From an uncultured Erysipelotrichaceae bacterium (lineage in GTDB: Bacteria > Bacillota_I > Bacilli_A > Erysipelotrichales > Erysipelotrichaceae): a DNA stretch of 55,034 nt. The position numbers and the translations under genes are program-made. The stretch is taken from NCBI GenBank assembly GCA_927435855.1, contig CAKMJZ010000035.1, forward strand, positions 1 through 55,034, read 5' to 3'. The notes beneath the pieces were generated by a model. That model had not been told where the DNA came from and searched no databases. It was given only the letters and a program-made list of their open reading frames with translations. This document shows, piece by piece, positions 17,175-26,081 of the stretch. Positions within the stretch are counted from its first letter, which is position 1. Every line of letters starts with the position of its first letter.

Positions 17175-17207
17175 AAAAAACCAAGCGATGAGAGTATCCT
17201 CGCTTGG
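17175..17207 (-). terminator. terminator of the hydroxyacid oxidase gene
   Basis: Eight-base stem CCAAGCGA (17181-17188) / TCGCTTGG (17200-17207), followed by TTTTTT on the minus strand. Confidence 0.85.
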
Positions 17208-17215
17208 CAAGTCGT

Positions 17216-18238
17216 TTAGAAATGAATATTAACACAGTTGCGCCGGATATCAGCTAACGTGATACAACCGGTCATCCGCATACACTCCTTGAAATCATTG
17301 ATCATCTTATTGGCATACAAGGCAACGCCTTCCTGAAGTCCACCAATCGCCATATGGCTAAACGGACGACCTATCAATACTGCATCTGCCCCCAATGCCA
17401 AAGCCTTAAACACATCCGCCCCACTGCGGAAGCCCCCATCCACATAAACTTTAAGTCGTTTGTTAACAAACGAACTGATTTCTTCAAGTACTTCGATGGT
17501 TGATTCACAATCATCAAGCACTCTTCCACCATGATTGGATACCACAATAGCAGCTGCACCGGCATCTATCGCCACTTTTGCATCATCGATTGTCATAACC
17601 CCCTTGACAATAAAAGGCACATTGGCAAATTCTTTGATCTTTTTAAGATCCTCCACGGTTTTATATGCCACCGGGACCCCCATTTGTTTAAGCAATATAA
17701 GTCCGGCCGCATCGACATCCATAGCGATAGCTTTCGGTGAACATGTTTTGACTTCACTAATTTTCTCAAACACTTGCTCAAGCAGCCATGGTTTTATCGT
17801 CATAACTGTATGTTCGGACAGTTCTTTATGAAGATTTAGCGGCATTTCGAATGCCTCTCGATTTGCCCCATCTCCCAAAAACGCAAACAGACCCGCTTGT
17901 TTACAACCATACCCCAAAGCATTCAGATATGACATTTCATCCACAGATGAACCGTAATTGATTTTGACATTGGCAATCGGTGCTGCCATGATTGGTGCAC
18001 TTAACTCAGTCCCAAAGAAATCAAAGCAACTGTCAACTTCGGTATCTTCACGCAGTACCTTCATATTGAGTGTCACTTGTTTAAGCATCGCGACATTTCG
18101 CACAAAGGATGAGCCACTACCCTTTCCACCGGGACCCGGTGTCCAACCGCGACACGTTTCACCGTTACACGTTTTACACATTTTACATATGCTCATATTG
18201 TTTTTTGCAGAAATCTTTATTTCATCCAACGTTGCCAT
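17216..18238 (-). CDS. FMN-dependent alpha-hydroxy acid oxidoreductase with N-terminal Cys cluster
   Basis: Roughly 340 residues with the glycolate/lactate oxidase fold. Seen: APIMAAPIANVKINYG, MDVDAAG, VPFIVKGVMTIDDA (catalytic-face Lys), the VVSNHGGRVLDD signature with the base His and substrate Arg, and phosphate binding at VYVDGGFRSGADVFKALALGADAVLIGRPF. A compact cysteine group CKMCKTCNGETC sits near residues 18-30, suggesting an Fe-S or zinc site not found in classical lactate oxidases. The second ATG (18238) fits the AAGGAG site better than the one at 18244. It lies next to a CstA-type pyruvate transporter, so lactate-to-pyruvate chemistry is a fair guess. Confidence 0.85.
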   Translation of the reverse strand: MATLDEIKISAKNNMSICKMCKTCNGETCRGWTPGPGGKGSGSSFVRNVAMLKQVTLNMKVLREDTEVDSCFDFFGTELSAPIMAAPIANVKINYGSSVDEMSYLNALGYGCKQAGLFAFLGDGANREAFEMPLNLHKELSEHTVMTIKPWLLEQVFEKISEVKTCSPKAIAMDVDAAGLILLKQMGVPVAYKTVEDLKKIKEFANVPFIVKGVMTIDDAKVAIDAGAAAIVVSNHGGRVLDDCESTIEVLEEISSFVNKRLKVYVDGGFRSGADVFKALALGADAVLIGRPFSHMAIGGLQEGVALYANKMINDFKECMRMTGCITLADIRRNCVNIHF

Positions 18239-18254
18239 AATCATTCTCCTTCTG

Positions 18255-18284
18255 TTAAAAAAGAAAGGTTGTCGCCAACCTTTC
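18255..18284 (-). terminator. cstA-family gene terminator
   Basis: GAAAGGTTG (18263-18271) and CAACCTTTC (18276-18284), 4-nt loop, followed by TTTTTT on the minus strand. Confidence 0.88.
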
Positions 18285-18308
18285 CTGTGGTATTAAGTTT
18301 TGACGAAA

Positions 18309-19736
18309 TTACTCGTTGATAGCGACAGGAGCTTTACCGCCGATGACGCCAGCTTTGAATAAGAACAAGCCTAAGCATACTGCTGCGAAGATCAAGCCAC
18401 CTGGATATGAAATCGTAACAGGTAATTTGAGTCCTTCAGGAGCTTGTAAAATATACGTAAAGGTTACAGCACTCATAAAGGTTGCCGGAACAGCTGCGAT
18501 CCAGAAATTGGATTTTTGCTTAACTAAATACATTGCGCCAGCCCACAAAGCGATCATTGCTAATGTTTGATTGGACCAAGCAAAGTAACGCCAAATGATG
18601 TTGAAGTCGATTAATGTCAACATACCGCCAATAGATAACAACGGAACAGCAACTAATAAACGTTTTGTTTTTGATTTTTGTTCAAAACCGAACCAATCAG
18701 CAAGCGTTAAGCGAGCGGAACGGAAAGCAGTATCGCCGGAAGTAATCGGACATGCAATAACACCGATCATCGCCAAGACACCACCGACAGGTCCTAATAA
18801 CTTAAATGAAATATCATAAACAACACCGGCTGCTCCACCATATTCTTTTAAAGCAATAGCAAGACCACCGGTCGATTGATAGAATGCTACACCAGCAGCA
18901 GCCCATACCAATGCGATTACACCTTCCGCAACCATCGCACCGTAGAATACGCTACGACCATGTTTTTCGGAAGTTAAGCAACGTGCCATCATTGGGGATT
19001 GGGTTGCATGGAATCCAGAGATAGCTCCGCAAGCCACCGTAATAAACATCAACGGCCAAATCGGAAGATTACTCGGATGCAAGTTTGCAAATGTCAATTC
19101 TGCCATCGGGACACCTGTGAAAATGATACCACCACCAATACCTACAGCCATGATAATTAATGCAGCGCCGAAAAGCGGGTAAATACGCCCAATTAACTTA
19201 TCGATCGGAAGAATTGTAGCCAAGAAGTAGTAGACTAACACAATGATCAACCAAACATTGCGAGTCATAAAGTCAGGAGTCAATCTTGCCAATAAGCCAG
19301 CCGGACCAGTCATAAAGACGGTACCAACTAAAACCAACAAGACAACCGAGAAGATACGCATGATAAACTTCATTTGCGGTCCCAGGTAGATGCCAACGAT
19401 TTCCGAAATACTTGCGCCTTTGTGACGGATGGAAATCATACCTGCTAAGAAGTCATGGACAGCTCCGGCGAAAATCGTTCCGAAGACGATCCACAAGAAG
19501 ACGACCGGTCCCCATAATGCACCGGCGATTGCGCCGAAGATCGGACCTAAACCAGCGATGTTCAGTAATTGAACCAAGAAGATTCTCCAAGTCTTCATCG
19601 GAACAAAGTCAACACCATCCGCTAATTCAGCTGCCGGAGTCGGACGATCATCTGGACGGAATACTTTTTCAACAAGCACACCGTAAGTGAGGAAGCCAAC
19701 CAATAATAAGGCTAGTGCAGCAAAAAATGTAATCAT
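18309..19736 (-). CDS. CstA-family carbon starvation / pyruvate transporter
   Basis: 475-residue membrane protein with about a dozen hydrophobic helices; the short form common in Bacillota (E. coli CstA is about 700). CstA family stretches: DDRPTPAAELADGVDFVP, QLLNIAGLGPIFGAIAGALWGP, HDFLAGMISIRHKGASISEIVG, GAISGFHATQSPMMARCLTSEKHGR, CPITSGDTAFRSARLTLADWF. Family members BtsT and CstA of E. coli import pyruvate (and peptides). The LytS/LytR-type pair encoded directly upstream parallels E. coli BtsS/BtsR, which controls btsT. A perfect cre site lies in the promoter region. Confidence 0.9.
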   Translation of the reverse strand: MITFFAALALLLVGFLTYGVLVEKVFRPDDRPTPAAELADGVDFVPMKTWRIFLVQLLNIAGLGPIFGAIAGALWGPVVFLWIVFGTIFAGAVHDFLAGMISIRHKGASISEIVGIYLGPQMKFIMRIFSVVLLVLVGTVFMTGPAGLLARLTPDFMTRNVWLIIVLVYYFLATILPIDKLIGRIYPLFGAALIIMAVGIGGGIIFTGVPMAELTFANLHPSNLPIWPLMFITVACGAISGFHATQSPMMARCLTSEKHGRSVFYGAMVAEGVIALVWAAAGVAFYQSTGGLAIALKEYGGAAGVVYDISFKLLGPVGGVLAMIGVIACPITSGDTAFRSARLTLADWFGFEQKSKTKRLLVAVPLLSIGGMLTLIDFNIIWRYFAWSNQTLAMIALWAGAMYLVKQKSNFWIAAVPATFMSAVTFTYILQAPEGLKLPVTISYPGGLIFAAVCLGLFLFKAGVIGGKAPVAINE

Positions 19737-19757
19737 AATTATCCTCCTTTTGATTTG

Positions 19758-19799
19758 GACAATCTAATTATATATTTTGATTGTCTGATAACGCTTACA
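19758..19799 (-). promoter_or_regulatory. cstA-family promoter with perfect cre site and inverted repeat
   Basis: On the minus strand TGTAAGCGTTATCA (19799-19786) matches the CcpA cre consensus TGWAANCGNTNWCA at every position. It occupies the -35 region of a TATAAT (19772-19767). An inverted repeat GACAATC/GATTGTC (19758-19785) flanks the -10. The poor -35 fits a promoter that needs an activator (LytR-type regulator) and is repressed when preferred sugars are present. Confidence 0.72.
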
Positions 19800-19813
19800 T
19801 TTGTCCGAAATGT

Positions 19814-19848
19814 AAAAAAAACGGGATGAAATGCGTAAATCCCGTTTT
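19814..19848 (-). terminator. terminator of the btsSR-like operon
   Basis: Ten-base stem AAAACGGGAT (19818-19827) / ATCCCGTTTT (19839-19848) with a U tract on the minus strand. Confidence 0.85.
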
Positions 19849-20566
19849 AAAATTCGAAGATAGATTTTAGTTGACTTACCTTTTGTCGGCTCACTGGAAT
19901 TACCTGATTGTTAAATCCACTTAATTTGATTCCAACTGTATTGTTAAACCAGGGAACGATCTCATTAATCATGTTCAGATTAACGATATAGCTGCGCTGT
20001 ACCCGCATAAATCCATAGTTTTTAAGTCGTTCTTCCAACACATCCAAACTCTGATGAGTGGTGAACTCCCCTCGCTTGGTATAGACCACCGAATGTCGCT
20101 CTACAGGAGTGATATAACAAATATCCGGAATGTTGAGCACGATGACTTTATCATGGCTGCTCACAGTCAGTTTCTCATTTGGACCCATCGCCAATGGTGC
20201 AAGCGGTTGTTTTTTAGTCATACGTCCCAAAGCACGCAACACTTCAACCTTGCGAAAAGGTTTCATTACATAATCAATCGCACTAACACTAAAGGCATCG
20301 ATAGCATAATGCTCGTAAGCCGTAGAAAATGCGATAGGTATGCACCCTTCCATATTATCTACAATGTGCTTACCGATATCTAACCCCGTTCCATCGGGCA
20401 GTTGCATATCCAAAAAAGCACCATCAATCGAAACATTATCCAATAATCCCAAAGCACTTTCGACGCTGTCAGCCTCTAAGATTTGAATATCAGGCTGCGC
20501 TTCCTTAAGCAAAAACTTAAGTTCACTACGAGCGATACGCTCATCATCTACAACTAAAATTCGCAT
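19847..20566 (-). CDS. LytTR-family response regulator (BtsR/LytR-like)
   Basis: 239 residues. Receiver domain with acidic pocket VVDDER and phosphoacceptor Asp53 (GAFLDMQLPDGTG), Lys in DYVMKPF; linker; LytTR DNA-binding domain in the C-terminal half (DICYITPVERHSVVYTKRGEFTTHQSLDVLEERLKNYGFMRVQRSYIVNLNMI). One base separates it from the histidine kinase. It probably activates the neighbouring CstA-family gene, as BtsR does for btsT. Confidence 0.93.
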   Translation of the reverse strand: MRILVVDDERIARSELKFLLKEAQPDIQILEADSVESALGLLDNVSIDGAFLDMQLPDGTGLDIGKHIVDNMEGCIPIAFSTAYEHYAIDAFSVSAIDYVMKPFRKVEVLRALGRMTKKQPLAPLAMGPNEKLTVSSHDKVIVLNIPDICYITPVERHSVVYTKRGEFTTHQSLDVLEERLKNYGFMRVQRSYIVNLNMINEIVPWFNNTVGIKLSGFNNQVIPVSRQKVSQLKSIFEF

Positions 20567-20567
20567 A

Positions 20568-22259
20568 TCAAACCCCTGCCCGCGGAATAAGCATGGAAAT
20601 ACGCGTTCCTAAAGCTGGTTTGCTTTCAATCAATAATCCCGCATTATTGGGATAAATACTTTTCAATCGATGATGCGTGTTGGCCAAACCGATTTTATCT
20701 TTATCATGATTCCCATTATAAAGTTTTTCTACGATGTGCTTTTGAATTCCCCCACCGTTATCATTGATCGTAATGGACAAACCCTCTTTTCTCTCCTCGA
20801 TTCTAACATCCACCACTAACAACGGACTCTTCATTCCATGTTTGATCGCATTTTCAATCAACGGCTGAATGATAAAATTGGGAACCATAAAGTGCAAATC
20901 AGGACTGACATCAATGTTGACTTGCAAACGATCCTCAAAACGCGCTTTCTCGATTTCCAAATAAGATAGGACATGCTCGATTTCTTCGTGGATATCAACC
21001 ATCTCCTTATGCGTAGATAACGTATTTCTAAAATATGAAGACAAAGCTAACAGTAACGTGCGGGCACGATCAGGATTTTCCCGACAGTAAGCACTGATCG
21101 TATTTAATGCATTAAACAAAAAGTGCGGATTGATTTGATACTGCAATGCACGCAATTCAGCTTTTTCCAAAAGTTTCTTCTGATTGTCAATCTCTGAAAG
21201 TTCCAACTGCGAGGAAAAAAGACTGCTCAAACCATTGATAAACTCACGATCAGCTTCCAATTTCTCTTTAAACTTTTTATCACAAATCGCCAATGTCCCG
21301 ATTACTTGATCACTACGCATTAACGGAGCAATTAAAATCCGTTTAAACGTTTGATTCATCTGATATTTACGTAAATCTTCTTCGTTTAATATAATTGTCT
21401 TCTTTTTGATCATACACTTCTGAAATTCATAATGAAAAATAACGGGAAACTGAGGTAAATCTTCAATATTCTCACCGGCATTCGCCAGTACTTTCTCATT
21501 GTTTGTAATTAAAACAGCCGTTGCATCAATATTTTTATAAATAATTCTAGCACTTTCAGCCATACTCTCCATGTGATGCATACCTTTACGTAAGTAAGGC
21601 AGGCACATCTGAGCTAAGTCAAAAGCCAATTTCATATGTACAGCAGAATGTTGATCCAATGAACGTTGAACAGAGTACATACTTTCAAGAAATACAACGA
21701 CTCCAACTGAATTTAAAATGATCATCGGCAATGAAATGATTCGCACAAGTTCAACCGCATCGGCAAATGGACGGGCAATCAGTAAGATGATAATCATCTG
21801 AATGATTTCAGCCATAAAGGTCGTTGCGAAAATTATTCGATATTTATTTCGGCTTGAACGGACACGTGTGTACATAAACCCGCCAATCAATCCTTCGGTA
21901 ATGGTCGATACAGCACATGCCAAACCGGTAAAACCATTGACATCAATAGCATAACGATGCAATCCGGCGAACAATCCGGCAACCGTTCCGACGATCGGAC
22001 CACCCAGAAAACCACCTGCGATAACACCGATAACTCGGGTGTTTACGATAGCGCCATTGATCCGAATTCCGGTATACGTTGCCAAAATACCAATCGAACC
22101 GAAAATCAATCCCAATAGTACTTTCTCTCCTGTTCGCATCTGATGCTCAAAAATAGTCTTTCGGAAAAAGGATGCACGTGGCATCAAATATCCGATGATC
22201 ATCAATATGGCGATGTTAACGACGATGTTGCTTAGAATGTTTGGAAACATAAATTTCAC
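20568..22259 (-). CDS. LytS/BtsS-type sensor histidine kinase
   Basis: 563 residues. N-terminal 5TM-5TMR_LYT membrane sensor (about residues 1-190; GVIAGGFLGGPIVGTVAGLFAGLHRYAIDVNGFTGLAC), a GAF-like domain (about 215-360), the HisKA-type phosphoacceptor segment ALQYQINPHFLFNALNTISAYCRENPDRAR and an ATPase domain (IIQPLIENAIKHGM, INDNGGGI). The E. coli homologue BtsS binds pyruvate. Here the target is likely the same class of transporter, encoded next door. Confidence 0.93.
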   Translation of the reverse strand: MKFMFPNILSNIVVNIAILMIIGYLMPRASFFRKTIFEHQMRTGEKVLLGLIFGSIGILATYTGIRINGAIVNTRVIGVIAGGFLGGPIVGTVAGLFAGLHRYAIDVNGFTGLACAVSTITEGLIGGFMYTRVRSSRNKYRIIFATTFMAEIIQMIIILLIARPFADAVELVRIISLPMIILNSVGVVVFLESMYSVQRSLDQHSAVHMKLAFDLAQMCLPYLRKGMHHMESMAESARIIYKNIDATAVLITNNEKVLANAGENIEDLPQFPVIFHYEFQKCMIKKKTIILNEEDLRKYQMNQTFKRILIAPLMRSDQVIGTLAICDKKFKEKLEADREFINGLSSLFSSQLELSEIDNQKKLLEKAELRALQYQINPHFLFNALNTISAYCRENPDRARTLLLALSSYFRNTLSTHKEMVDIHEEIEHVLSYLEIEKARFEDRLQVNIDVSPDLHFMVPNFIIQPLIENAIKHGMKSPLLVVDVRIEERKEGLSITINDNGGGIQKHIVEKLYNGNHDKDKIGLANTHHRLKSIYPNNAGLLIESKPALGTRISMLIPRAGV

Positions 22260-22334
22260 CTGCCAAGTCTATTTTATCATTGTTATGATATAAATAAAGT
22301 CGAAATTTTCACAAATTTTATCAACACAAATAAA

Positions 22335-23879
22335 TCACATCAATAAATAGGCCCACAGAATATCATATACCGAATAAATCGATGGGACATAGACCCTTTC
22401 AGTAAATTTATGCGCATCTTTTCCCCAAGGTCCGATGTTCATCATCGGTATGTTAAACGATTCCATCGCTGACCAATCAACTCTATTTAGTTTGTCATAT
22501 CCGGGAATTAAACGTCGAGTCGCTGAAACATCCACTGGGTTTGCACGACTTATAAAACTCAAATCAGAAATATAGGGATAATACGGTAAATAGGTGTATC
22601 CTGGTGCACATTGTTGAATATCAGAAACAAACTCTTTATGTATTGGATTTTTCATATCAAGAGTGTGGTGCGGATAATAAGGCATCGATAAGAAAAGTAC
22701 GAGCTGAGGGGTGGGATCACTTAAGTACTGTTGTTTAACCCATCGTAAGGAGAAGTCACGCTCGTCCTCATTGACCTCAAACGTCAGATTTATCTCACTG
22801 TTCTCTTGAAACGCATTCACGCTGACCTTCCAGAGCAACGGCGCATAATCCCTGCCCTTTTGTTGACAATACTCCCTATAACTATTATTGAGCTTATCAA
22901 TCACATTTTTCATTGCTTTTTGCCCAGCAATAATAAACAATTTCTCCCATTGTTCAATGCTACGGCCGATGGTTGTGACATTAAATGCCACCGAAGCCGT
23001 TTTGGCGGTTTGTACGGAATATTGTTGTTTGTCATCTTTTATAGATAGCGTAATGGGTGGCACAGTAACATCAAGCGAATTGCTATCACAATATTCAGGA
23101 TTCATATTGATTTCTTCAATTAAAGCACTGACCAACTGATTGGCATCTATACCGGCATATGGATCTCCGGCATGTGCTTCTTTACCGATACACAAATATT
23201 GAACAAGGATTTTCCCAATGGTACCTCCATACAAGAATCGGCGATGATCACCACGAAATTGAGGTGATGTATAATCCGTATCGATTGCTGCTTGTATATC
23301 CAAATGAAAATCCAAAGCCATTTGTCGAATATGTGGGATTGCATCGATCATTCCCTTGGAATTACCTTCTTCATCGCACACAAAACAAACCAATAAATTC
23401 TTACCAGAATTTTGTAAAGACCATTCACTAATCAGCGTCAACCAAACAGCAATTCCACTCTTCATGTCAAGTGTACCTCGACCAAACAAATAATCTTGAT
23501 CATCAAGATCACTTAGAATTTCCGGATCGTCCGTGATTTTCTTTATTTCATCCTTCAACCCCAAAGGATTGAGCGCGTAAGGTTTTAGTTCACCATAATC
23601 TTCAATCGCAACCGTATCAAAATGACCAATTCCTAAAACCGTTTTCGATACATCCGGCCGCTTAACCAATGCCAAAATGGAGTATCGTCCAAGCATATCA
23701 TCCTTAACCGGACAAATCCGTAAATACTCAGGATTCGTTTTGAAGACATCAAAAACCGACAAAATCTGCATGATTTTATCGGCCATGACTCTTTCCCCTT
23801 CGCTGTTAACGATCGAACCAATCGAAACAAGTTCTTGAGTCAAATTTCTCAATTTATTCTCTTTATCTTTATTTAGCAT
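22335..23879 (-). CDS. rocB: RocB-like M20 family amidohydrolase
   Basis: 514 residues, similar to the arginine utilisation protein RocB of Bacillus. M20 metal site elements: LGIGHFDTVAIEDYGE, YLFGRGTLDMKSGIAVWL and LLVCFVCDEEGNSKGM, plus IDTDYTSPQFRGDHRR and GKEAHAGDPYAG. RocB is linked to arginine catabolism but its reaction is not settled; a deacylase or peptidase activity is likely. It starts 3 nt after the end of the CAP protein gene, so the two are co-transcribed. Confidence 0.85.
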   Translation of the reverse strand: MLNKDKENKLRNLTQELVSIGSIVNSEGERVMADKIMQILSVFDVFKTNPEYLRICPVKDDMLGRYSILALVKRPDVSKTVLGIGHFDTVAIEDYGELKPYALNPLGLKDEIKKITDDPEILSDLDDQDYLFGRGTLDMKSGIAVWLTLISEWSLQNSGKNLLVCFVCDEEGNSKGMIDAIPHIRQMALDFHLDIQAAIDTDYTSPQFRGDHRRFLYGGTIGKILVQYLCIGKEAHAGDPYAGIDANQLVSALIEEINMNPEYCDSNSLDVTVPPITLSIKDDKQQYSVQTAKTASVAFNVTTIGRSIEQWEKLFIIAGQKAMKNVIDKLNNSYREYCQQKGRDYAPLLWKVSVNAFQENSEINLTFEVNEDERDFSLRWVKQQYLSDPTPQLVLFLSMPYYPHHTLDMKNPIHKEFVSDIQQCAPGYTYLPYYPYISDLSFISRANPVDVSATRRLIPGYDKLNRVDWSAMESFNIPMMNIGPWGKDAHKFTERVYVPSIYSVYDILWAYLLM

Positions 23880-23882
23880 TCT

Positions 23883-25199
23883 CTATTTTGAATCCGCAAA
23901 GATCTGTACCCAGTAAATACGACCATCTTTATCTTTTTTGATCCCAATCCCAATTTGTGAAAAACCTTCTTTAAGAATATTCGCTCGATGACCTTCGGAA
24001 TTCATCCAACCACTTACAACCGATGACGCTGAAGTGAATCCAGCAGCCAGATTTTCTCCCATAGATTTAAAGGCATAAGTGTCATCAAATACTGTATAAA
24101 ACTTAGATCCATCCGGTCGGGTGTGAGAAAAGCTTTGAATAATTTCCTCAGCACGGATCATTGCGCCTTTTTCAAGCACATTACTATAGGTAAGAACCGG
24201 CAATCCGGCATTCACTCTTTCCTGATTGGTCAGTTTCAAAACTTCCCGAATGAACCTTTCGATTTCCAAAGAACTGACAACAAGTATGGTAACAGAATCT
24301 GTAATTGTATTTGACGAATTTCGGGCAGTTACAGTAGCAGATCCAACGCCTATAGCTGTTACTTTTCCAGAAGCTGAAACAGTTAACACCGAAGGGTTGC
24401 TACTTTCAAACTCGATTGGCTCATAGGCATCCGTTGGAGTTTTCTTAATTATTAATGACTGCGTCGTGGAAACCTCCATCGTCGTTGAGGTTGAATCGAT
24501 ACTTAACGATTGAAGTTTAATCAACTCGTTTTTCTTCAATACTTCCAAAACAAAGGACGCCGATTCTTCTTCAACCGTTGCCTTGATCGTCACTTTACCT
24601 GGCAAAAGCGCTCTGATCAAGCCGTTTTTATCGATAGTGGCAATTATTGAATCTGATGATGAATATACTACGGAATATGAACTACTAGGAGTTATCTTGA
24701 CACTAATCGAAAAACGTTCACCTTGTGTGATTGTTTTTCGAGTGTTTAACAAGGTTATTTTGACATCATGTATGATAACCGGAATTTTCGGTTCAACCGT
24801 CAATTCAAAGCTTGCACTAAATCCCGAAGTATGTTCGATTATAATCGTTGAAATACCAACAGATATTGCTTTTACTTGTCCGTTGACATTAACAGATGCC
24901 ACTTCCGGTATTGAACTGATAAAAGTAACACCACCAGTAACATTATTGCCCCTTGGATCGCTAATTGTCACATAAAATGTTTCTCCTTCATGTATACTTT
25001 CGGGGTATTCACCTACGATAAGACATGATTCATGAATGTCAGAAGTTACCAAGGAATCACATGTTGTCTTTGATAATTTTAGTAGATTCACTTGAGAGAG
25101 TGAGAATAGTTCTAACAAAGGCGTATGGAAAAATGACGTTATCAATATTGATCCGACGATTGCCGTTATCCATATCAACCATTTGCGCACAACACTCAC
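23883..25199 (-). CDS. secreted or anchored protein with Ig-like (BIG2) repeats and a CAP domain
   Basis: 438 residues. An N-terminal membrane segment (about residues 7-25), then three bacterial Ig-like repeats (about 60-135, 145-222, 225-305), each ending in the BIG2 pattern G-x-V/I-x-A-x-x-x-G-x-x-x-I/V (for example NGLIRALLPGKVTI and SGKVTAIGVGSATV). The C-terminal ~125 residues are an SCP/CAP domain like YkwD (LTNQERVNAGLPVLTYS, SHTRPDGSKF, MGENLAAGF, NSEGHRANIL). Likely cell-surface; function unknown. Confidence 0.87.
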   Translation of the reverse strand: MSVVRKWLIWITAIVGSILITSFFHTPLLELFSLSQVNLLKLSKTTCDSLVTSDIHESCLIVGEYPESIHEGETFYVTISDPRGNNVTGGVTFISSIPEVASVNVNGQVKAISVGISTIIIEHTSGFSASFELTVEPKIPVIIHDVKITLLNTRKTITQGERFSISVKITPSSSYSVVYSSSDSIIATIDKNGLIRALLPGKVTIKATVEEESASFVLEVLKKNELIKLQSLSIDSTSTTMEVSTTQSLIIKKTPTDAYEPIEFESSNPSVLTVSASGKVTAIGVGSATVTARNSSNTITDSVTILVVSSLEIERFIREVLKLTNQERVNAGLPVLTYSNVLEKGAMIRAEEIIQSFSHTRPDGSKFYTVFDDTYAFKSMGENLAAGFTSASSVVSGWMNSEGHRANILKEGFSQIGIGIKKDKDGRIYWVQIFADSK

Positions 25200-25309
25200 C
25201 TCCTCTGTTCATAAAAACAATTTTTCGCCCCTATCATAACACACATACCACAATTCTTTGATGAATTTTTTAATCTGTGCGTCAATATCCGCCATTATCT
25301 TATGAGTCA

Positions 25310-25338
25310 TTGAAATGAAATTGCAAAAAGGCTACAAT
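25310..25338 (+). promoter_or_regulatory. promoter of the acp-acc-fabF operon
   Basis: TTGAAA (25310-25315), 17-nt spacer, TACAAT (25333-25338). A small inverted repeat TCAGG/CCTGA (25370-25384) lies in the short leader. Confidence 0.65.
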
Positions 25339-25419
25339 GAACGTAAGAAATCTTTCATAAAGCGAAAAGTCAGGCATACCCTGATTTACATAATGAACAT
25401 CGTCACAAAGGAGGACAAA

Positions 25420-25650
25420 ATGATTGAAAGAATCAGGCAGGTATTTAGCGAAGTTACGCAGATAAGTAAAGATCGTCTGACTTTGGATTCCAGATTAAAA
25501 GAAGATTTGATGTTAGATTCATTGACTACATTAGAACTCATTCTTGACCTTGAAGGTGAGTTTGACATTCAAATTCACACCAGAGAACTTGAAAAGCTAA
25601 AGACATTTAATGATGTCGTTTGTACTGTTGAATCAAAAGCAAATAGCTAA
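25420..25650 (+). CDS. acpP: acyl carrier protein
   Basis: 76-residue acidic helical carrier. The phosphopantetheine serine is Ser34 in EDLMLDSLTTLEL. The ATG at 25420 has an ideal AAGGAGG site 7 nt upstream; a longer in-frame extension from 25315 has none and covers the promoter. First gene of a fatty acid operon. Confidence 0.93.
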   Translation: MIERIRQVFSEVTQISKDRLTLDSRLKEDLMLDSLTTLELILDLEGEFDIQIHTRELEKLKTFNDVVCTVESKANS

Positions 25651-25670
25651 TCTATTTGTCAGGGGGTTTT

Positions 25671-26081
25671 GTGAGAACTAAAAAAATCAGACAAATTATC
25701 AAAGCTTTTGAGCGATCATCGCTCGAACACCTTGAAGTCACTAAAGGAAAAATGAAAATCAGTATGCAAAAACCGATAGGATCGGACAACTTTTTGAGTT
25801 CACAAAAAAGTACAAATGAGCGATTTTCATCAAGTGAATCACATTGGATTCACTCTCCCCTGGTAGGAACATTTTATATCAAAATGACCCATGAGTCAGA
25901 GCCTTTGATAACTCTTGGCAAACATGTCAAAAAGGATGAGGTCGTTTGTATCATTGAAACAATGAAGGTGTTCAACGAAATCCGATCACCGTTAGATGGT
26001 GTCATTACTAAAATTGAAATTGAGGATGGATGTATGGTCGAGTATCATCAACCCATCATTTTAATCAGTTGTGATGATTAA
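25671..26081 (+). CDS. accB: acetyl-CoA carboxylase biotin carboxyl carrier protein
   Basis: About 136 residues from a GTG at 25671 preceded by AGGGGG. The N-terminal helix (KKIRQIIKAFERSSLEHLEV) and a low-complexity linker lead to the biotinyl domain (IHSPLVGTFYI to ILISCDD), with the biotinylated lysine at Lys99 in IIETMKVFNEI. It carries carboxybiotin between the biotin carboxylase and carboxyltransferase parts, here encoded in the next two genes. Confidence 0.92.
   Translation: MRTKKIRQIIKAFERSSLEHLEVTKGKMKISMQKPIGSDNFLSSQKSTNERFSSSESHWIHSPLVGTFYIKMTHESEPLITLGKHVKKDEVVCIIETMKVFNEIRSPLDGVITKIEIEDGCMVEYHQPIILISCDD

Noticed and set aside
25315-25419. N-terminal extension of the acyl carrier protein
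   Set aside because: It would cover the promoter and lacks a ribosome binding site; the ATG at 25420 has an ideal one and gives a normal-length protein.
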